NCBI RefSeq assembly: GCF_002933465.1 | Contig: NZ_PSZE01000007.1 | Location: forward strand, 62,001 to 126,000 | Length of the DNA: 64,000 nucleotides | From: Nocardia nova | GTDB lineage: Bacteria > Actinomycetota > Actinomycetes > Mycobacteriales > Mycobacteriaceae | Direction of reading: 5' to 3' | The notes under the pieces: generated by a model | Seen by the model: the letters and a program-made list of their open reading frames with translations, nothing else | Databases searched by the model: none | What the model was told of the DNA's origin: nothing | Program-made: the position numbers and the translations under genes | Part shown: positions 55,069 through 63,704 of the stretch, piece by piece | How positions within the stretch are numbered: the stretch's first letter is position 1 | How the letters are laid out: each line of letters opens with the position of its first letter

Positions 55069-56631
55069 TCAGCGGCCCACGGTCAATGTGGGCAGGCCCG
55101 CGGGCGCCCCGCCGCTGATCAGCCGCTCGAGAGCCGCGACGTCGAGATGTTTCTCCATAAGATCGGCCAGCAGGTCCAATTGCGCGGTCCGCACCGCCTC
55201 CACACTCGTGTCCGGCGCGACGACGAATCCGGTGCGCCCGGCTTGCTCGGCGGCCTCACGCAGCCAGGCGCGGCGGAACTCGTCGGATTCGAGCAGCCCG
55301 TGCAGGTGAGTGCCCCGCACGGCACCGCACACGCTGCCTTCCGCGTCGCCGCGACGGTCGGCGTCGGAGGCGGCTCCGGCTACCTCGACCCAGGCCGGAT
55401 CGCCGCTGCGCCGGACGCGGCCGTGGTGAATCTCATAGCCCGACACCGGAATTCCAGCCACGTCGCCACCGGTTATCGCGCCTCGGCCGGCGCTGCGCCG
55501 CAGCACCTTGGGTTCGGCGAACTCGATCTCGAGGTCGAGCAGCCCGAGGCCCGCGACCTGCCCGGTCGAGGACTCGACCTCGTCGTCGATGCGGCGACCC
55601 AGCATCTGGTATCCGCCGCAGATCCCGAGGACCGGCTTGCCCGACGCGGCGTGGGCGCACACGGCATCGGCGATTCCGGTGCGGCGCAACCAGTTCAGGT
55701 CCGAGACCGTGGATTTGCTGCCGGGCACGACGACGACGTCGATACCGGTCAAGCGCGACGGATCGCTCACCCAGCGCACCGCGACCCCTGGCTCACACGC
55801 CAAAGCCTCGATATCGGTGGAATTGGAGATGCGCGGCAGCCGGATCGCGCCGACGGTCAGCCATTCGGTGCCCACCGGCGGACGAGGCCGGCCGACCGGG
55901 GCGTCGGCGACGGTGCCCAGGGAGTCCTCCGCGTCGATCCACAGCTCGTCGCTGAAGGGCAGGACACCGAGTGTGGGGCGGCCGGTGAGCGCGGTGAGCT
56001 GGTCCAGGCCCGGGCGCAGCAATTCCGCGTCGCCGCGGAACTTGTTGACGATGTAGCCCGAGATCAGCTGCTGATCCTCGGGTTCGAGAATCGCCACGGT
56101 GCCGAACAGATGCGCCAGTACCCCGCCGCGATCGATATCGCCCACCAGCAGTACCGGCAGCTGCGCCGCCCGCGCGAGACCCATGTTCGCCAGATCGGTT
56201 GCGCGCAAATTGATCTCGGCGGGCGAGCCGGCGCCCTCGCAGATCACGACATCGAATTCGGCGCGCAAGGCGGCCAGTTCCCCGGCGACCACCTCGCGCA
56301 ACCGCCGCCGGTGCCGGAAATAGTCGCGGGCTCCCACGGTGTCGACGGCGATGCCCCGCACCACCAGCTGTGAGCGCCGATCGCTGCCGGGTTTGAGCAG
56401 GACCGGATTGAACCGCACGCTGGGTTCGAGTCCGCAGGCGCGCGCCTGCAATGCCTGCGCCCGTCCGATCTCGCCCCCGTCCAGGGTGACAACCGAATTG
56501 TTGGACATGTTCTGCGCCTTGAACGGCGCCACCCGCACGCCGCGCCGCGCCAGCATGCGGCAGATCCCGGCCACCACCACGCTTTTTCCGGCATCGGAGG
56601 TGGTGCCGGCGATCAACAGCGCGCCGTTCAC
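55069..56631 (-). CDS. cobQ: Adenosylcobyric acid synthase
   Basis: CobQ amidates carboxylates b, d, e and g of adenosylcobyrinate a,c-diamide. The 520-residue protein has [20 protein letters not shown] (P-loop-like), [40 protein letters not shown], and a C-terminal amidotransferase domain with [10 protein letters not shown] (nucleophile Cys) and [10 protein letters not shown] start at the GTG at 56631, before GALLIAGTT; an upstream GTG at 56661, two bases after map, is an alternative. It is directly downstream of map and away from the main cob cluster. Confidence 0.93.
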   Translation of the reverse strand: MNGALLIAGTTSDAGKSVVVAGICRMLARRGVRVAPFKAQNMSNNSVVTLDGGEIGRAQALQARACGLEPSVRFNPVLLKPGSDRRSQLVVRGIAVDTVGARDYFRHRRRLREVVAGELAALRAEFDVVICEGAGSPAEINLRATDLANMGLARAAQLPVLLVGDIDRGGVLAHLFGTVAILEPEDQQLISGYIVNKFRGDAELLRPGLDQLTALTGRPTLGVLPFSDELWIDAEDSLGTVADAPVGRPRPPVGTEWLTVGAIRLPRISNSTDIEALACEPGVAVRWVSDPSRLTGIDVVVVPGSKSTVSDLNWLRRTGIADAVCAHAASGKPVLGICGGYQMLGRRIDDEVESSTGQVAGLGLLDLEIEFAEPKVLRRSAGRGAITGGDVAGIPVSGYEIHHGRVRRSGDPAWVEVAGAASDADRRGDAEGSVCGAVRGTHLHGLLESDEFRRAWLREAAEQAGRTGFVVAPDTSVEAVRTAQLDLLADLMEKHLDVAALERLISGGAPAGLPTLTVGR

Positions 56632-56662
56632 CGGACCACCGCGGCGACCACACCCGCGCACC

Positions 56663-57526
56663 TCATGGGAGCGTGAGGATTTCGGCGCCTTCCTCGGTCA
56701 CGACCAGCGTGTGCTCGAATTGCGCGGTCCACTTGCGGTCCTTGGTGACCACGGTCCAGCCGTCGTCCCAGATCTCGTAATCTATGCCGCCGAGGTTGAT
56801 CATCGGCTCGATGGTGAAGGTCATGCCCGGCTCGATGACCGACTCGATGGCGGGCTGATCGTAGTGCAGGATCACCAGGCCGCTGTGGAAGGTGGGGCCC
56901 ACGCCGTGGCCGGTGAAGTCGCGGACGACGCCGTAGCCGAAACGGTTCGCATACGACTCGATAACGCGCCCGATCACGTTCAGCGCCCGCCCCGGTCGCA
57001 CCGCCTTGATGGCCCGCATGGTGGCCTCGTGGGTGCGCTCCACCAGCAGCCGGGCCTCCTCGTCGACGTCACCGGCGAGGAAGGTGGCGTTGGTATCGCC
57101 GTGCACACCGTTGACGTAGGCCGTGACGTCGATATTGACGATGTCGCCGTCCTCGATCACGGTGGAGTCCGGAATGCCGTGGCAGATCACCTCGTTCAGC
57201 GAGGTGCAGCAGGATTTGGGGAAGCCCTTGTAACCCAGGGTCGACGGGTAGGCCCCGTGATCGCAGAGATATTCGTGCACGACCGCGTCGAGGTGATCGG
57301 TGGTGACGCCCGGGGCGACGGCTTTACCGGCCTCTTGCAGCGCCTGGGCGGCCAGTTTGCTCGCCAGCCGCATCTTCTCGATGGTCTCCGGCGTCTGCAC
57401 CCACGGCTCGCGGCCCTCGTTGACGGTCTTCTTCCAGGCGTACTCCGGCCGCTCGATCGAGCGCGGCACCTCGCGGACGGGCGAGAGCGTTCCGGGGACG
57501 AGCGGCTTGCGGGTGCGCACAGACAT
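56663..57526 (-). CDS. map: Methionine aminopeptidase, type I with N-terminal extension (MapB-like)
   Basis: The enzyme removes the initiator Met from nascent proteins. The 287-residue protein has the 40-residue proline-rich N-terminal extension of mycobacterial MapB ([20 protein letters not shown]), then the pita-bread domain with metal ligands in [41 protein letters not shown] and a final [10 protein letters not shown]. The ATG is at 57526. It is followed by cobQ on the same strand with only about 30 bases between stop and start. Confidence 0.95.
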   Translation of the reverse strand: MSVRTRKPLVPGTLSPVREVPRSIERPEYAWKKTVNEGREPWVQTPETIEKMRLASKLAAQALQEAGKAVAPGVTTDHLDAVVHEYLCDHGAYPSTLGYKGFPKSCCTSLNEVICHGIPDSTVIEDGDIVNIDVTAYVNGVHGDTNATFLAGDVDEEARLLVERTHEATMRAIKAVRPGRALNVIGRVIESYANRFGYGVVRDFTGHGVGPTFHSGLVILHYDQPAIESVIEPGMTFTIEPMINLGGIDYEIWDDGWTVVTKDRKWTAQFEHTLVVTEEGAEILTLP

Positions 57527-57586
57527 GTATTCAGACTATCCGCCCCCGGAGGCGGCCACGGCGGCGACGCCCGCTGTGCGCTGCGG

Positions 57587-58018
57587 TTACCGGGCGGGCG
57601 GCGTGGCGACGCCGCTGACGAGGTCGGTGTAGCCGTCGACCAGTTCGGCGAGGTGGTACCAGTGCTTGTGGGTGGTGTCGCTGCGGGCGCCGTCGCGGTC
57701 GATGGCGCGGTTGGCGGCGACCCAGCTACCGGCCATGCGATCGACCATCGGCCCGAGGACATCGGTGCGCAGCGCGACCCCGGTGCGATAGCCCGGCAGT
57801 TCGCGTTCGACCCATTCGTTGATGTCGTCGATGAGTTCACCCCGGCGGCAGTCGATTTCCGCGATGAGAATCGGGTCGGCGACCTGCGCGCGCCGGGTGT
57901 GCAGTTCGGCCAGCGCCCGGGCCGATCGCAGCAGTTCGCGGTCCTGGAATCGCCGACCTTGGAAGGCGCACAACAATTGCGGGGCTGCGGGTAACGCACT
58001 GGCAATCGAAGTCGTCAT
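57587..58018 (-). CDS. DUF4254 domain-containing protein
   Basis: The 143-residue helical protein matches DUF4254: LLCAFQGRRFQDRELLRSAR, AELHTRRAQVADPILIAEID, CRRGELIDDINEWVERELPG, GPMVDRMAGSWVAANRAIDR, and HWYHLAELVDGYTDLVSGVA. The family often accompanies surface-polysaccharide genes elsewhere, but here no such genes are near. I start at the ATG at 58018, though a ribosome site is weak. It has no signal. Function unknown. The 280 bases upstream (58019-58298) hold no gene. Confidence 0.78.
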   Translation of the reverse strand: MTTSIASALPAAPQLLCAFQGRRFQDRELLRSARALAELHTRRAQVADPILIAEIDCRRGELIDDINEWVERELPGYRTGVALRTDVLGPMVDRMAGSWVAANRAIDRDGARSDTTHKHWYHLAELVDGYTDLVSGVATPPAR

Positions 58019-58298
58019 CGTCGCACCGTCATCACTGATCTCCGGATTTCGCTTGTCCGTACGTCGGATCGAATGTGGCGAATTCAAGGGTAGATCGGAT
58101 TCTGCTCTTGCATATGCAAGAACGCAAGATTGCGTCCGCATTGCTGGAATCACGGTGTGGTCACAGTCTTCCCGATGTCAGGATACGCCCGCGACATGCA
58201 GTGATGCCTCGAGAACGACTGTGCTGGCAATCATTTCACGGGCCTGCCGTGCGTGGCCGGAACCCGCGACGGCGCGTCGGCGCGGTCTCGCGTCCCGC

Positions 58299-58913
58299 TC
58301 AGCCCGTCGCCAAACCACGCAAAACGATCTCCATACCGCCGCGAAATTCCTCCTCGGCCGAGATTTCCCGAGCCTGCGTGGCGGTTTCGACGAGGTACGG
58401 ATAGTCGGCCGACGGCAACGTCGCGATCGCCGCGGTACCCGCCCCGCCGATCGCCGCATAGTGCTCGTTCTCCAGACAGCCGAGCAGGAAGGCCACCAGC
58501 GTCCGCTGAGCTATCACTCGCTCCCGGCCCGTGAAACCACCCGCGGTGAGTGCGGCGAGGGTGGCGTCCATCCATCGCAGTGCGGCCGGACTCGCGTGCC
58601 GATGCCGCGGCACCAGCGGGACCGTCGCCGGGTGCGCCGCGACCGCCGCCCGCATGCGTTCGAGCAGTAACGCGAGTTTCGCCAGCCACTGCCCGTCGAC
58701 GGGGGTGGACACGTCGATCTCACCGAGCACCCGGTCGACGATCAGCACTTCGAGGGCCTCACGGTCGGCGACGTAGCGATACAGCGCCATGGTGGCCATG
58801 CCCAATTCGGCGGCCACCGCACGCATGGTCAGACCGGGCAAGCCTGCGCGGTCGATGACCGCCAGCGCCGCCGCCGACAGGTCCGCGGCGGTCAGTGAAC
58901 GAGGACGGGGCAC
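58299..58913 (-). CDS. TetR-family transcriptional regulator
   Basis: The 204-residue regulator has an N-terminal helix-turn-helix (LSAAALAVIDRAGLPGLTMR then AVAAELGMATMALYRYV at about 15-50) and a C-terminal TetR_C-like ligand domain (LLERMRAAVAAHPATVPLVP, RERVIAQRTLVAFLLGCLEN). The GTG at 58913 is used. It is divergent from a thiol-redoxin gene, and the 75 bases between hold two inverted repeats, suggesting that it represses both. The inducer cannot be read from the sequence. Confidence 0.88.
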   Translation of the reverse strand: MPRPRSLTAADLSAAALAVIDRAGLPGLTMRAVAAELGMATMALYRYVADREALEVLIVDRVLGEIDVSTPVDGQWLAKLALLLERMRAAVAAHPATVPLVPRHRHASPAALRWMDATLAALTAGGFTGRERVIAQRTLVAFLLGCLENEHYAAIGGAGTAAIATLPSADYPYLVETATQAREISAEEEFRGGMEIVLRGLATG

Positions 58914-58922
58914 GGATTGACA

Positions 58923-58971
58923 GCGTACAAGATACGCGCATACTGATCGTAGGCGTACGAGGTACACCTAC
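58923..58971. promoter_or_regulatory. TetR operators in the TetR/redoxin divergent promoter
   Basis: Two inverted repeats are present: GCGTA-CAAGA-TACGC at 58923-58937, and GTAGGCGTAC-GAG-GTACACCTAC at 58949-58971 (10-bp arms with one mismatch). Both lie between the GTG of the regulator and the ATG of the redoxin. They are the likely binding sites of the adjacent TetR protein. Confidence 0.75.
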
Positions 58972-58988
58972 AAACTTAGGGAGCTTTC

Positions 58989-59543
58989 ATGTCGGTACCC
59001 ACCACCGTCGCGAGCCGGACCCTGACCGCGGTCACCGGCACCGAGATTCCCGTCCCGGATCCCGACCGCCTGATTCACCTGCAATTCCGCCGGTTCGCCG
59101 GATGTCCCATCTGTCACCGGCATCTGCGCACCGTCATCACCCGGCACGCCGAGATCGCCGCCGCCGGAATCCGCGAGGTCGCGGTATTCCATTCCCCGGC
59201 GGACGAATTGACCGACTACGCCGCCGATATCCCGCTGGACCTGATCGCCGATCCGGACAAGACGCTGTATCGCGAATTCGGTGTGGAATCCGCACCTCGC
59301 GCACTGCTGCACCCGCGGGCGTGGCCGGGGATCGCGCTGGCGGTCGGCAGTGCCGTCGGCCCGCTGGCACGCGGCGAACAACCCACGCCCCGCGGCACGC
59401 CACAGGGCGGTCGTCTCGGCCTGCCCGCCGATTTCCTCATCGCCTCCGACGGCTCCATCGCCGCCGCCCATTACGGCTCACACGCCGACGACCAGTGGTC
59501 GGTCGACGAATTGCTCTCCTACGCAGGGAATTACCGCCGATGA
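58989..59543 (+). CDS. Peroxiredoxin-like / thioredoxin-fold thiol redox protein (AhpC/TSA type)
   Basis: The 184-residue protein has a thioredoxin-like fold with an active-site CPIC at 39-42 (FRRFAGCPICHRHL). Other elements are AVFHSPADELTDYAADIPLD and LIADPDKTLYREFGVES, as in peroxiredoxin-like family proteins. It would reduce peroxides or disulfides. GGGAG precedes the ATG. It is divergent from TetR, so expression is probably induced when the regulator leaves its operators. Its 3' end overlaps a truncated pirin on the other strand by 13 bases. Confidence 0.82.
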   Translation: MSVPTTVASRTLTAVTGTEIPVPDPDRLIHLQFRRFAGCPICHRHLRTVITRHAEIAAAGIREVAVFHSPADELTDYAADIPLDLIADPDKTLYREFGVESAPRALLHPRAWPGIALAVGSAVGPLARGEQPTPRGTPQGGRLGLPADFLIASDGSIAAAHYGSHADDQWSVDELLSYAGNYRR

Positions 59544-59851
59544 TGACCATGTCGGCGGCTGCGGCGGTCCGGACGGATCAGCCCCGAATGGTGTTCCGAA
59601 TCCTGATGCACCACAGTGCCTTCCAGCACCCAGGTCACGATCTCGGTATTCAGATGCTGATGGGTGTCGAAACCCGCACCGGCCTCGACGACATCCTCGT
59701 TGTGCACCAGCAACATTCCGTGCGCATGGGCGGCGAGATCGAAATCCCCGGTCGCGGGAAACGACTGCCGGGAATCGAGCCATTCGTTCCTCCAGCCGTA
59801 TCGCTGGTCGGACCGTATGATCCGCACCGCCTCCACTGCCGTCGGCGACAT
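59531..59851 (-). pseudogene. Truncated pirin (N-terminal cupin half only)
   Basis: The frame from the ATG at 59851 reads a pirin start: EAVRIIRSDQRYGW, NEWLDSRQSFPATGDFDL, HGMLLVHNEDVVEAGAGFDT, HQHLNTEIVTWVLEGTVVHQ and DSEHHSGLIRP, after which it turns into RRSRRHGHHRR and stops. The metal ligands of the first cupin domain (HQH and later E/H) are present, but the second cupin domain and about 130-200 residues are missing. The loss coincides with the end of the redoxin gene, implying a deletion or rearrangement. It may be non-functional. Confidence 0.75.
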
Positions 59852-60029
59852 GGCGATCGACCTCCGTTCCACCTGCGTTCTGCTGCTGCAATCCCCGGGC
59901 AATCGCCGATATTCCCGTGCGGGGACGATCGCGCCGGAACCTGCGGAGCGGGCGGTATGCTCGCCCGACCGTTCCCGTATCCGTGGAACGTGCTCGAGCG
60001 TCCCGAATCTCACAAGGAGTACGCGCCCG

Positions 60030-60893
60030 ATGGCAGGTAAACGCACGGTGCTGACGGTTCAGTTGCGGCGGCTGGCCGCACTGCTGTCGGAGATGCGTGA
60101 GCAGGCGGGGATCAGCAAGGAGGTGGTCAGCTCCCGCACCGGCATCAACGTCACCACGCTCTACCGGATCGAAACCGCGCAGGCGCGCCCGCAGCGGCGC
60201 ACCCTCACCGCGATGCTCGACCTGTACGGCATCGGCGAGCCGCAACGCTCCGATGCGGTGCAGTTGCTCATGGAAGCACAGAAACCGGGCATGTCGCGTC
60301 CGTTCGAGGCGGCCGTCTCGGAGGTGTACGCCGCCTACATCAATTTCGAGACCGAGGCGCTGTCGGCGCGACTGTTCCAGACCTCGTTCATCCCCGGCCT
60401 GCTGCAGACCGAACGCTACGCGTGGGCGGTCCTGGACACCGCGATGCCCAAGGTCGAGACGTCGGTGATCGAGCAGCGCCTGCGGGCCCGGGTGGAGCGC
60501 TCGAAGGTGCTGACCCGCGACGGTAATCCACTGGAGTTGTGGGTGGTCCTCGACGAGGCCGCGATCCGGCGGGTGGTCGGCGGGCCCGAGGTCATGCGCG
60601 AACAGTTGCTGCGGCTCACCGAGGACACCGACAAGCGCAATGTCATCCTGCAAGTGCTGCCGTTCGGCGCGGGTGCGCACCCGGCGATGGTCGGGTCCTT
60701 CGTCGTCCTCGACTTCCCCGATCCGGCCGACCCCGAACTGGTCTACGTCGAAGGGATCGCCGGCGACGATATCCTGGAGGGCCACAACGAGATTCGCCGC
60801 TTCGGCGTGATGTTCGACCAGCTGCGCGCGATGGCACTGAGTCCGCGCGACTCCGCGGAGATGATCAACGAGATCGCCGAGGGCCTGCGCTGA
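60030..60893 (+). CDS. XRE-family regulator with DUF5753 domain
   Basis: The 287-residue protein has an N-terminal helix-turn-helix (LAALLSEMREQAGISKEVVS, SSRTGINVTTLYRIETAQAR) and the C-terminal DUF5753 (FIPGLLQTERYAWAVLDTAM, ELWVVLDEAAIRRVVGGPEV, VMREQLLRLTEDTDKRNVIL, FVVLDFPDPADPELVYVEG). In actinobacteria such regulators normally precede a DUF397 gene, but none is adjacent here. AAGGAG lies about 10 bases before the ATG. The DUF5753 domain may bind a ligand. Target genes are not obvious. Confidence 0.85.
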   Translation: MAGKRTVLTVQLRRLAALLSEMREQAGISKEVVSSRTGINVTTLYRIETAQARPQRRTLTAMLDLYGIGEPQRSDAVQLLMEAQKPGMSRPFEAAVSEVYAAYINFETEALSARLFQTSFIPGLLQTERYAWAVLDTAMPKVETSVIEQRLRARVERSKVLTRDGNPLELWVVLDEAAIRRVVGGPEVMREQLLRLTEDTDKRNVILQVLPFGAGAHPAMVGSFVVLDFPDPADPELVYVEGIAGDDILEGHNEIRRFGVMFDQLRAMALSPRDSAEMINEIAEGLR

Positions 60894-60914
60894 GCGACGC
60901 CGGCGCGGCGCCGT

Positions 60915-61736
60915 TCACTGCCTGCTGGCGCGCCGGAATCCGACCGCCGCCGGCACGGCGAAGACGACCATCGCACCGACCGACCATCCCCCCGTCGCCC
61001 ACAGCGGCCCGCGCGCCGGCTCGCCGAGCGCCAGCGCGCGCATCGAGTCGATCGCCACGGACATCGGCTGATGCGCCACGATCGGCTGCGCCCAGTCGGG
61101 ATAGGCGGCCAGCGGAACGAATCCGGTGCTGAAGAACATCAGCAGCGACGATCCGAGCGAAATGGCCTCCACCACGAACGTCTTCGCCGAATACACCGCC
61201 ACCGCCGTCACCATGGTGGCGAATCCGAGTCCGTAGAGGATCGGCACCCCGAGCACCGCGATCGCGGCCGCGGGCCGGTGGAACCGGAAACCGAGTGCCA
61301 TACCCACCGCGAACAGCACCAGCGTGCACAGCACGATCCGGGCGACCTCGGCGAGCAGCCGGGACAACAGCCCCGAGGCACGATGTACCGGCAGCGCCCA
61401 GAAGCGTCCCAGCAGGCCCGCATCACGCTCGCGCCCCAGCGTGACCGCCCCGGCCAGCGAACCCCCCATCACCGACACCACCGTCACCATCGGCACCGAA
61501 CCGTAGAGCGCGTTCACACCGGAGAAGGCCGAGATCTGGCGTCCCAGCACGGTATTCAGCATCACCAGCAGCAGCGCCGGGAAGACCAGGATCTGCGCCG
61601 TCGTGAGCGGATCGCGCCGCCACCGCCGCAACAGCCGACCGGTCTGCACCAGGGTCTGCGGCAGCAGATAGCGCCCACGCTCGGTATCCGCGTGCACGGT
61701 CGCCAACTCGCGCACTGCGGTGTCCGCCCGTGTCAT
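60915..61736 (-). CDS. ABC-2 type transporter permease, DrrC-like
   Basis: The 273-residue protein has six hydrophobic segments of an ABC-2 permease: LTTAQILVFPALLLVMLNTV near 46, VPMVTVVSVMGGSLAGAVTL near 83, IVLCTLVLFAVGMALGFRFH, IAVLGVPILYGLGFATMVTA, and the C-terminal VGAMVVFAVPAAVGF. The conserved GRERDAGLLGRFWALPVHR follows helix 2. The ATG at 61736 overlaps the stop of the upstream permease (ATGA). DrrC-type permeases export lipids or antibiotics; the substrate is not known. No ABC ATPase gene is in the window. Confidence 0.82.
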   Translation of the reverse strand: MTRADTAVRELATVHADTERGRYLLPQTLVQTGRLLRRWRRDPLTTAQILVFPALLLVMLNTVLGRQISAFSGVNALYGSVPMVTVVSVMGGSLAGAVTLGRERDAGLLGRFWALPVHRASGLLSRLLAEVARIVLCTLVLFAVGMALGFRFHRPAAAIAVLGVPILYGLGFATMVTAVAVYSAKTFVVEAISLGSSLLMFFSTGFVPLAAYPDWAQPIVAHQPMSVAIDSMRALALGEPARGPLWATGGWSVGAMVVFAVPAAVGFRRASRQ

Positions 61737-62566
61737 CGCTGCCGCCGCACGGCCAGCACCACCGAACTACCGCCGAAGACCAGCAGGCCGCCAACCGTCC
61801 ACACCACACCCGGCCCGATCGTCGACCGGTCCACCGCCGTCGCGAACCCTGGTTGGTCACCCGCGAGCGCCCGCATCGTGTCGACGAACTGCGATATCGG
61901 CTGATTCCGCGCGAAACCTTGGATCCACGGCGGGAATTGCGAGGCCGGGGCGAACCCGGTGGACACCATGCCGAGGATCAACTGCGGCAGCATCAGCACC
62001 TGAGTGGTCGCCTCCGGCGATTTCGACAAAGCACCCAGCAGATCGCCGAACAGTCCGAGCGACACCCCCACGGAGACCGCGAACAAGACGAACCCCAGCG
62101 TTTCCCATGGGCTTCCGTAAAATCGGAAACCGATCACGTGGGCCGCCAGCAGCGCCGCCACCAAGGCGATCACGATCCGGTACCCGGTGGCGGCGGTGCG
62201 AGCCGCCAACGGCGCGATCGGTGGAATCGGCATGGTCGCCAGCCGGGCATCGAGACCGTCGCGGGCATCGACCGCCGCGCGAAGCGCTGCCGCGGTGGCA
62301 CAGAACGACACCGCCTGCATGACGATCATCGGCATCAGGAATTGGGCGTAGCTGCTGGCGCCGTGCCCGGCGAAACTCATCACGCGATTCAGCGGCACGT
62401 AGAAGCCGAGGGTGAACACCGTCGGCGCCAGCACCGCGGTGAGTACCTCGCCGTTGCGCAGCGAGGGCCGGATCTGGCGCCGGGTGAGCACCCAGCACGG
62501 CAGCAACCAGCCGCGCAGCACGGCATGCGTGCTCCGCCGCGGCACCGGCTGGATTCGCACTGTCAT
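61733..62566 (-). CDS. ABC-2 type transporter permease, DrrB-like
   Basis: The 277-residue protein is a second ABC-2 permease: VLTRRQIRPSLRNGEVLTAV then FTLGFYVPLNRVM in the first helices, MPMIVMQAVSFCATAAALRA, IVIALVAALLAAHVIGFRFY, LFAVSVGVSLGLFGDLLGAL and a closing VVWTVGGLLVFGGSSVVLAV. The ATG at 62566 is used; an upstream start adds six residues. It is coupled to the DrrC-like gene by ATGA and forms an exporter half-set without an adjacent ATPase. Confidence 0.82.
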   Translation of the reverse strand: MTVRIQPVPRRSTHAVLRGWLLPCWVLTRRQIRPSLRNGEVLTAVLAPTVFTLGFYVPLNRVMSFAGHGASSYAQFLMPMIVMQAVSFCATAAALRAAVDARDGLDARLATMPIPPIAPLAARTAATGYRIVIALVAALLAAHVIGFRFYGSPWETLGFVLFAVSVGVSLGLFGDLLGALSKSPEATTQVLMLPQLILGMVSTGFAPASQFPPWIQGFARNQPISQFVDTMRALAGDQPGFATAVDRSTIGPGVVWTVGGLLVFGGSSVVLAVRRQR

Positions 62567-62746
62567 CGCACGCTCCGTTCGCACGCGGTCGGCATCTGTC
62601 CATCACACCAGACGCCGAGCCGCCGCGGTGCGATCTCGGCACGAGCGGGGTCCGATTCGCGACGTATGTCGCGGACTAACCGGTCTCGTCCCGGACGAAC
62701 CGGGCCTCGCCGCGTGGTCCCCCCACCCTCGGCGCCGCGGGGAACT

Positions 62747-63280
62747 ATGCTGTGCGCCGTGCTCGAACCCCAGCCCGCCGTCGCGCCCCATCCGGATATC
62801 GCCCATCTGGCTCCGCTGCTGGGCACCTGGCGCGGCTCCGGTCACGGGGAGTATCCGACCATCGAGCCGTTCGACTATTACGAGGAAATCCGGTTCGGCC
62901 ACGTCGGCCGGCCGTTCCTCACCTATCGGCAGCGCACCCGCCACGCCGGCGACGGTCGCTCGCTGCATGCCGAAACCGGCTATCTGCGCTCGACGGGCGC
63001 GGACCGGGTGGAGCTGATCCTCGCCCACCCCACCGGTATCACCGAGATCTGCGAAGGGCGGATCGCCGTCGCGGAGGACGGGCTGCGACTCGAGCTCGAT
63101 TCCACTCATATCGGCACCTCGAGTACGGCGAAATCGGTCACCGCGCTGAGCCGCTCGATCCATCTGTCCGGGGACACGATCGACTACACGCTGCGAATGG
63201 CGGCCGTCGGGCAATCAACGCACCATCACTTGTCGGCCAGCTTGCACCGAGCTGAACAGAACGAGAAATTGACGGTGTAA
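62747..63280 (+). CDS. Nitrobindin-like heme-binding beta-barrel protein (THAP4/FABP-like)
   Basis: The 177-residue protein has the nitrobindin signature LGTWRGSGHGEYPTIEPFDY, then EIRFGHVGRPFLTYRQRT, GYLRSTGADRVELILAHPTG, and a C-terminal HHHLSASLHR that provides the heme-coordinating histidine. Nitrobindins bind ferric heme and scavenge or isomerise peroxynitrite. The ATG at 62747 is chosen; a GTG at 62759 is possible. It is transcribed away from the permease operon. Confidence 0.88.
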   Translation: MLCAVLEPQPAVAPHPDIAHLAPLLGTWRGSGHGEYPTIEPFDYYEEIRFGHVGRPFLTYRQRTRHAGDGRSLHAETGYLRSTGADRVELILAHPTGITEICEGRIAVAEDGLRLELDSTHIGTSSTAKSVTALSRSIHLSGDTIDYTLRMAAVGQSTHHHLSASLHRAEQNEKLTV

Positions 63281-63432
63281 CCGGGCTTTTCATGGCCTTT
63301 TCCGCTGTGCGTTCCGGCACAGGGGGTTGTCGGCGCGCGGTTCTCCGGTTTACGGTTTTCCGGGTCGGCTAATAGTCGGCGAACCGATGGCTCGATGCCA
63401 GTGGCTCTCACTCACCGATAAGGGAGAAGACC

Positions 63433-63588
63433 ATGAAGCGTTCGACGCTCACGCTGATCACCGCGGGGATGATCCTCGCCGGGACCGGGGCCGTGGAGAT
63501 TCTGGGAGACGGTTCGGCCGGGGCTTCACCCCCGACCGAGCACGCGACCTCGGCCACCGTCGGTGGAACGGAGGTGCAGGGACAATAA
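63433..63588 (+). CDS. Small secreted peptide, 51 residues
   Basis: The frame reads MKRSTLTLITAGMILAGTGA, then VEILGDGSAGASPPTEHATS, then ATVGGTEVQGQ and stops with TAA. The first part is a signal peptide (two basic residues, hydrophobic core), with likely cleavage near SAGAS, leaving about 20 residues. AGGGAG lies nine bases before the ATG, and a 13-bp hairpin follows the gene. It is a self-contained expression unit. No known family is recognised. Coding status is supported by these signals only. Confidence 0.6.
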   Translation: MKRSTLTLITAGMILAGTGAVEILGDGSAGASPPTEHATSATVGGTEVQGQ

Positions 63589-63618
63589 ACGGCGCACGAA
63601 CTTCACAGTTTTCACCCC

Positions 63619-63650
63619 CGTGACCGGACGCCACCGAGCGTCCGGTCACG
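63619..63650. terminator. Strong 13-bp hairpin terminator
   Basis: CGTGACCGGACGC and GCGTCCGGTCACG form a perfect stem with a 6-base loop. It lies 30 bases after the small secreted peptide gene and 55 bases before the end of the convergent penicillin-binding protein. Confidence 0.85.
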
Positions 63651-63704
63651 TGTATTCGGGAGGCTCGCCGAAATTTTCGACCGCACGGCGCGCACATGCC
63701 CGGC

